From Ascoidea rubescens DSM 1968 (Eukaryota > Ascomycota > Saccharomycetes > Ascoideales > Ascoideaceae), in NCBI RefSeq assembly GCF_001661345.1, contig NW_017962916.1, positions 195,369 to 259,368 on the forward strand: DNA of 64,000 nt, in the 5' to 3' direction. A model generated the notes under the pieces. The model was not told where the DNA came from and made no database searches. It was given only the letters and a program-made list of their open reading frames with translations. Within the stretch, counting starts at the first letter, position 1. Each line of letters begins with the position of its first letter. The position numbers and the translations under genes are program-made. Below, one piece after another: positions 61,824-64,000 of the stretch.

Positions 61824-63822
61824 TATTAACAGTAATAAAAAAAGAAGCAATATGGGCAATGAAGATGATTTTATGGATGCTGAAGCTCTCGACAATAATT
61901 TTTTAAATGATGATTATCAATTTGGTGACTCAAAGTTAGCTGAAATATCAAAACTTGATCCAAACTATTATCCCAAACCCTATACCCCTGGCTTATCACC
62001 TTGGTTAAATAATAAAAGATACTTGAATATAAACTCAATTGGCTATGTTTATTGTGAAAAATCTCAAATTGAAGAGAATTCCCAAAAAATTACTGTAATT
62101 TTTTTTCAAGAATCAAATTCAAATAAGAATTATTTTTTTGTTGATGATAACGGTTATGATTTAGCTTATTTAACCAAAAATGGTTTACTATTAGCACGGT
62201 CTGCTTATTATTCCAAGAATCTTAAAAATATCAATTTTGTAACTGATTTCAAAAAACCAGAAGATTCAAATGATTATAAGTCTGCAATGATATCCTTTAG
62301 AACTCACGATAATGATCCAAACTCAATATGGGAACTAGAATTGGATATATTTAATGATTATAAAATCAATAACCCAAAAATTTTTAACAATGAAAAAGAT
62401 AAAAAGAAAAATAATTTTCACATTATCAATAATATAAACCATAAAGAATTTTTAACCTCAATATCATTATCAAAAAACTTGATTTTTGTTTTCACAAATA
62501 TGGGATACACAAGAGTTTATTCGAAATTTGGCTTGTTAGTCAAAATTGAAAAGGATTTACCAGTGATTTCATCGATTGCGAATGAAAAAATATTATTTAC
62601 AATTGAAACTAATCATAAAGGTGATGAATTTTATTATAGTATAAGAGATTTAATAACTTCAAGGAAATCATTAAATTTTCTTCAAAAGAGTAATCCATTG
62701 CCTATTGAATATTTGCCAAATTATATACTCAATGAACAAACAATTGCAGATTATGAGGAGACTTTAAATGATGGTAATAAGATAAGTGAAGAAGATGATT
62801 TTGAATTTTTAAGAATACAACGAAATCAAGAAAAAAAATTAAAACAGTATCCCGATTTTCTTTTAAAAGGATTATTTTTTAATAATTTGAATGACCCTTG
62901 TTTAATTGATAATTGCAATAATATTTATTGTTTAAGTAAATGGAGAAGATCATCACAGGGTATTTTAATACCATTATTAAACTTTAATGAAATTTTAGTT
63001 TCAAAGGATAATTTAAATTATATTGGGATATGTATCAAAGATGACAATTTTCAATGTATACTATTTAAAGATTCAGTCAATAAATATTATGGAGGTGTCC
63101 CCTTACCAATTCATACTGATATTAAATTGAAGATTCCTATTTTTAATAATATCGATGTGAAGGCGATTAAGAAAAAGGCTAAAGAGAAACAAAAAGATAA
63201 TTTTATAGTTGAGGGAGATGTTGAAGATAATGAAGATGATATCGATTTAAATGTTAATGAAAGTGATATTAGTGAAGATGAAGATTTAGTCGAAGATGAA
63301 GAAAGAAAAAAAGATAAAGAAATGGAGGAGGATATGATTAAGAATAAAATAATGGGGCAACTAGTGAGTGAATCAATAATGAGAGATAGACAATTTGAAA
63401 TTCAAATGAAGAAAAAAATAAAGGATTTTTATATCAGGAAAAGACGAGGAGTATTGGATACAATGTTGACAGGAAATAAAGTTGATGTGAATATATCTGA
63501 TGATGAGATTGATATTATTGATGAAGAAAATGGGAATATTGAATTCAATTGGAAATATTACAAGAGAAATAATAGTGATGGAAATAAAGAAGATGAGAAT
63601 AAAGAACTCTTGCAAAAATTAAATGTTGAGTTTGATCGATGTTTATTAAAGTTATTTGGTAAATATTGTGTAAATGAAGAGATTGGAAAGGCTAACGAAA
63701 TGATTTATGAGATCAAAGAAGATAAGGGATTAATTGCAGCTAGTAGGATAGCAGATCGAATGGGCATTAGCAATTTAGTGATAAAAATTAATAAAGAAAG
63801 GGAAAAAAGAATGGATTTTTAG
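60346..63822 (+). CDS. CTF4: Ctf4, replisome hub protein linking polymerase alpha and CMG helicase
   Basis: The 1158-residue product follows the Ctf4/Mcl1/WDHD1 order. N-terminal WD40 repeats occupy about 1-370 (NSNYLASVALDNSLVIWDL). An Asn/acidic linker lies at about 395-530. The SepB beta-propeller (about 540-890) opens GLSPWLNNKRYLNINSIGYV and has LIFVFTNMGYTRVYSKFGLL, and the final helical bundle (about 1085-1158) has EFDRCLLKLFGKYC and ANEMIYEIK. Ctf4 is a trimer that ties GINS, polymerase alpha and other clients in the replisome, and supports sister-chromatid cohesion. It exceeds S. cerevisiae Ctf4 (927 residues) because of Asn-rich inserts. The ATG at 60346 gives the family start; the in-frame sequence upstream contains no ATG. 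The stop is 178 bp before the window end. Confidence 0.93.
61774..61830. repeat. AAT repeat in CTF4
   Basis: A run of AAT codons encodes about seventeen Asn in the linker before the SepB propeller. Confidence 0.9.
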
Positions 63823-64000
63823 GACCGAAATAAAAAAAATTACGGAAGTAATACAATTTGACAACTTCTTAATTATTTATAAAAACTGAGAAGAATTGAG
63901 TTTAATTTTTTCTCTATATTGTTATTTTTTTTATTAATATTATTAATATTGTTGTTGTTATTATTTTTATTTTTATTATTATTATTAAAAATACTATGAT
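63823..64000. other. A/T-rich window end
   Basis: The 3' flank of CTF4 with TTATTA/TTGTTG-type repeats. Nothing else is seen before the window ends. Confidence 0.6.

Noticed and set aside
1-64000. Transposons, LTR or virus-derived elements, CRISPR arrays, rRNA
   Set aside because: No reverse transcriptase, integrase, transposase or capsid-like protein, no long terminal repeats and no regularly spaced direct repeats were seen. The RNase H1-type domain at 33509-33887 is the cellular N-terminal hybrid-binding domain and not part of an element.

Overview
This window is nuclear DNA of an ascomycete budding yeast (Saccharomycotina). It is strongly AT-rich. Its genes are almost intronless, with long Asn, Asn-Asp and Asn-Lys runs. 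Most genes are recognisable yeast orthologues: ECM1, YAT2, PST2, GLE1, AYR1, TSC3, AKL1, DAL3, TAF3, OCA2, LOA1, AAT2, BRL1 and CTF4. An NDUFA8-type complex I subunit excludes the complex I-less Saccharomycetaceae. The secreted GH3 beta-glucosidase most resembles the Saccharomycopsis fibuligera enzymes. That hints at the Ascoidea/Saccharomycopsis side of the tree, but the species cannot be fixed from this sequence.

Layout: 0.6-12.4 kb holds ECM1 (intron in codon 5), a GH3 beta-glucosidase, a GPI-type Cys-rich wall protein, YAT2 and an ERp38/TigA-like disulfide isomerase. 12.8-22.7 kb holds PST2, a Myb/SANT protein, GLE1 and AYR1. 22.7-36.6 kb holds an unrecognised Asn-rich protein, TSC3, AKL1, DAL3, a mitochondrial flavin-reductase-like protein, a two-exon 53-residue RNase H1 N-domain mini-gene and the complex I subunit. 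36.9-46.5 kb holds TAF3, a PRM5/YNL058C-type membrane protein divergent from OCA2 (an arrangement shared with S. cerevisiae), LOA1, tRNA-Ala(AGC) and AAT2. 47.4-63.8 kb holds a large J-domain protein, a large Asn-rich protein, a degenerate Old Yellow Enzyme, BRL1 and CTF4.

The genes are ordinary housekeeping and metabolic units and do not form one pathway. Lipid functions recur (AYR1, TSC3, LOA1, YAT2, BRL1) but are scattered, so no operon-like or cluster logic is claimed. I saw no transposon, viral element, CRISPR array, rRNA or centromere.

The most distinctive global signal is regulatory. Promoter regions, especially divergent ones, carry GC-rich islands that spill into adjoining gene ends, and convergent spacers are plain AT. 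The palindrome CACGTG occurs 14 times by my reading, always between genes and often in pairs. Other sites fit their genes: GATA boxes before DAL3, an MCB box before CTF4, and a 10-bp-phased CTTCCGTG repeat before GLE1.
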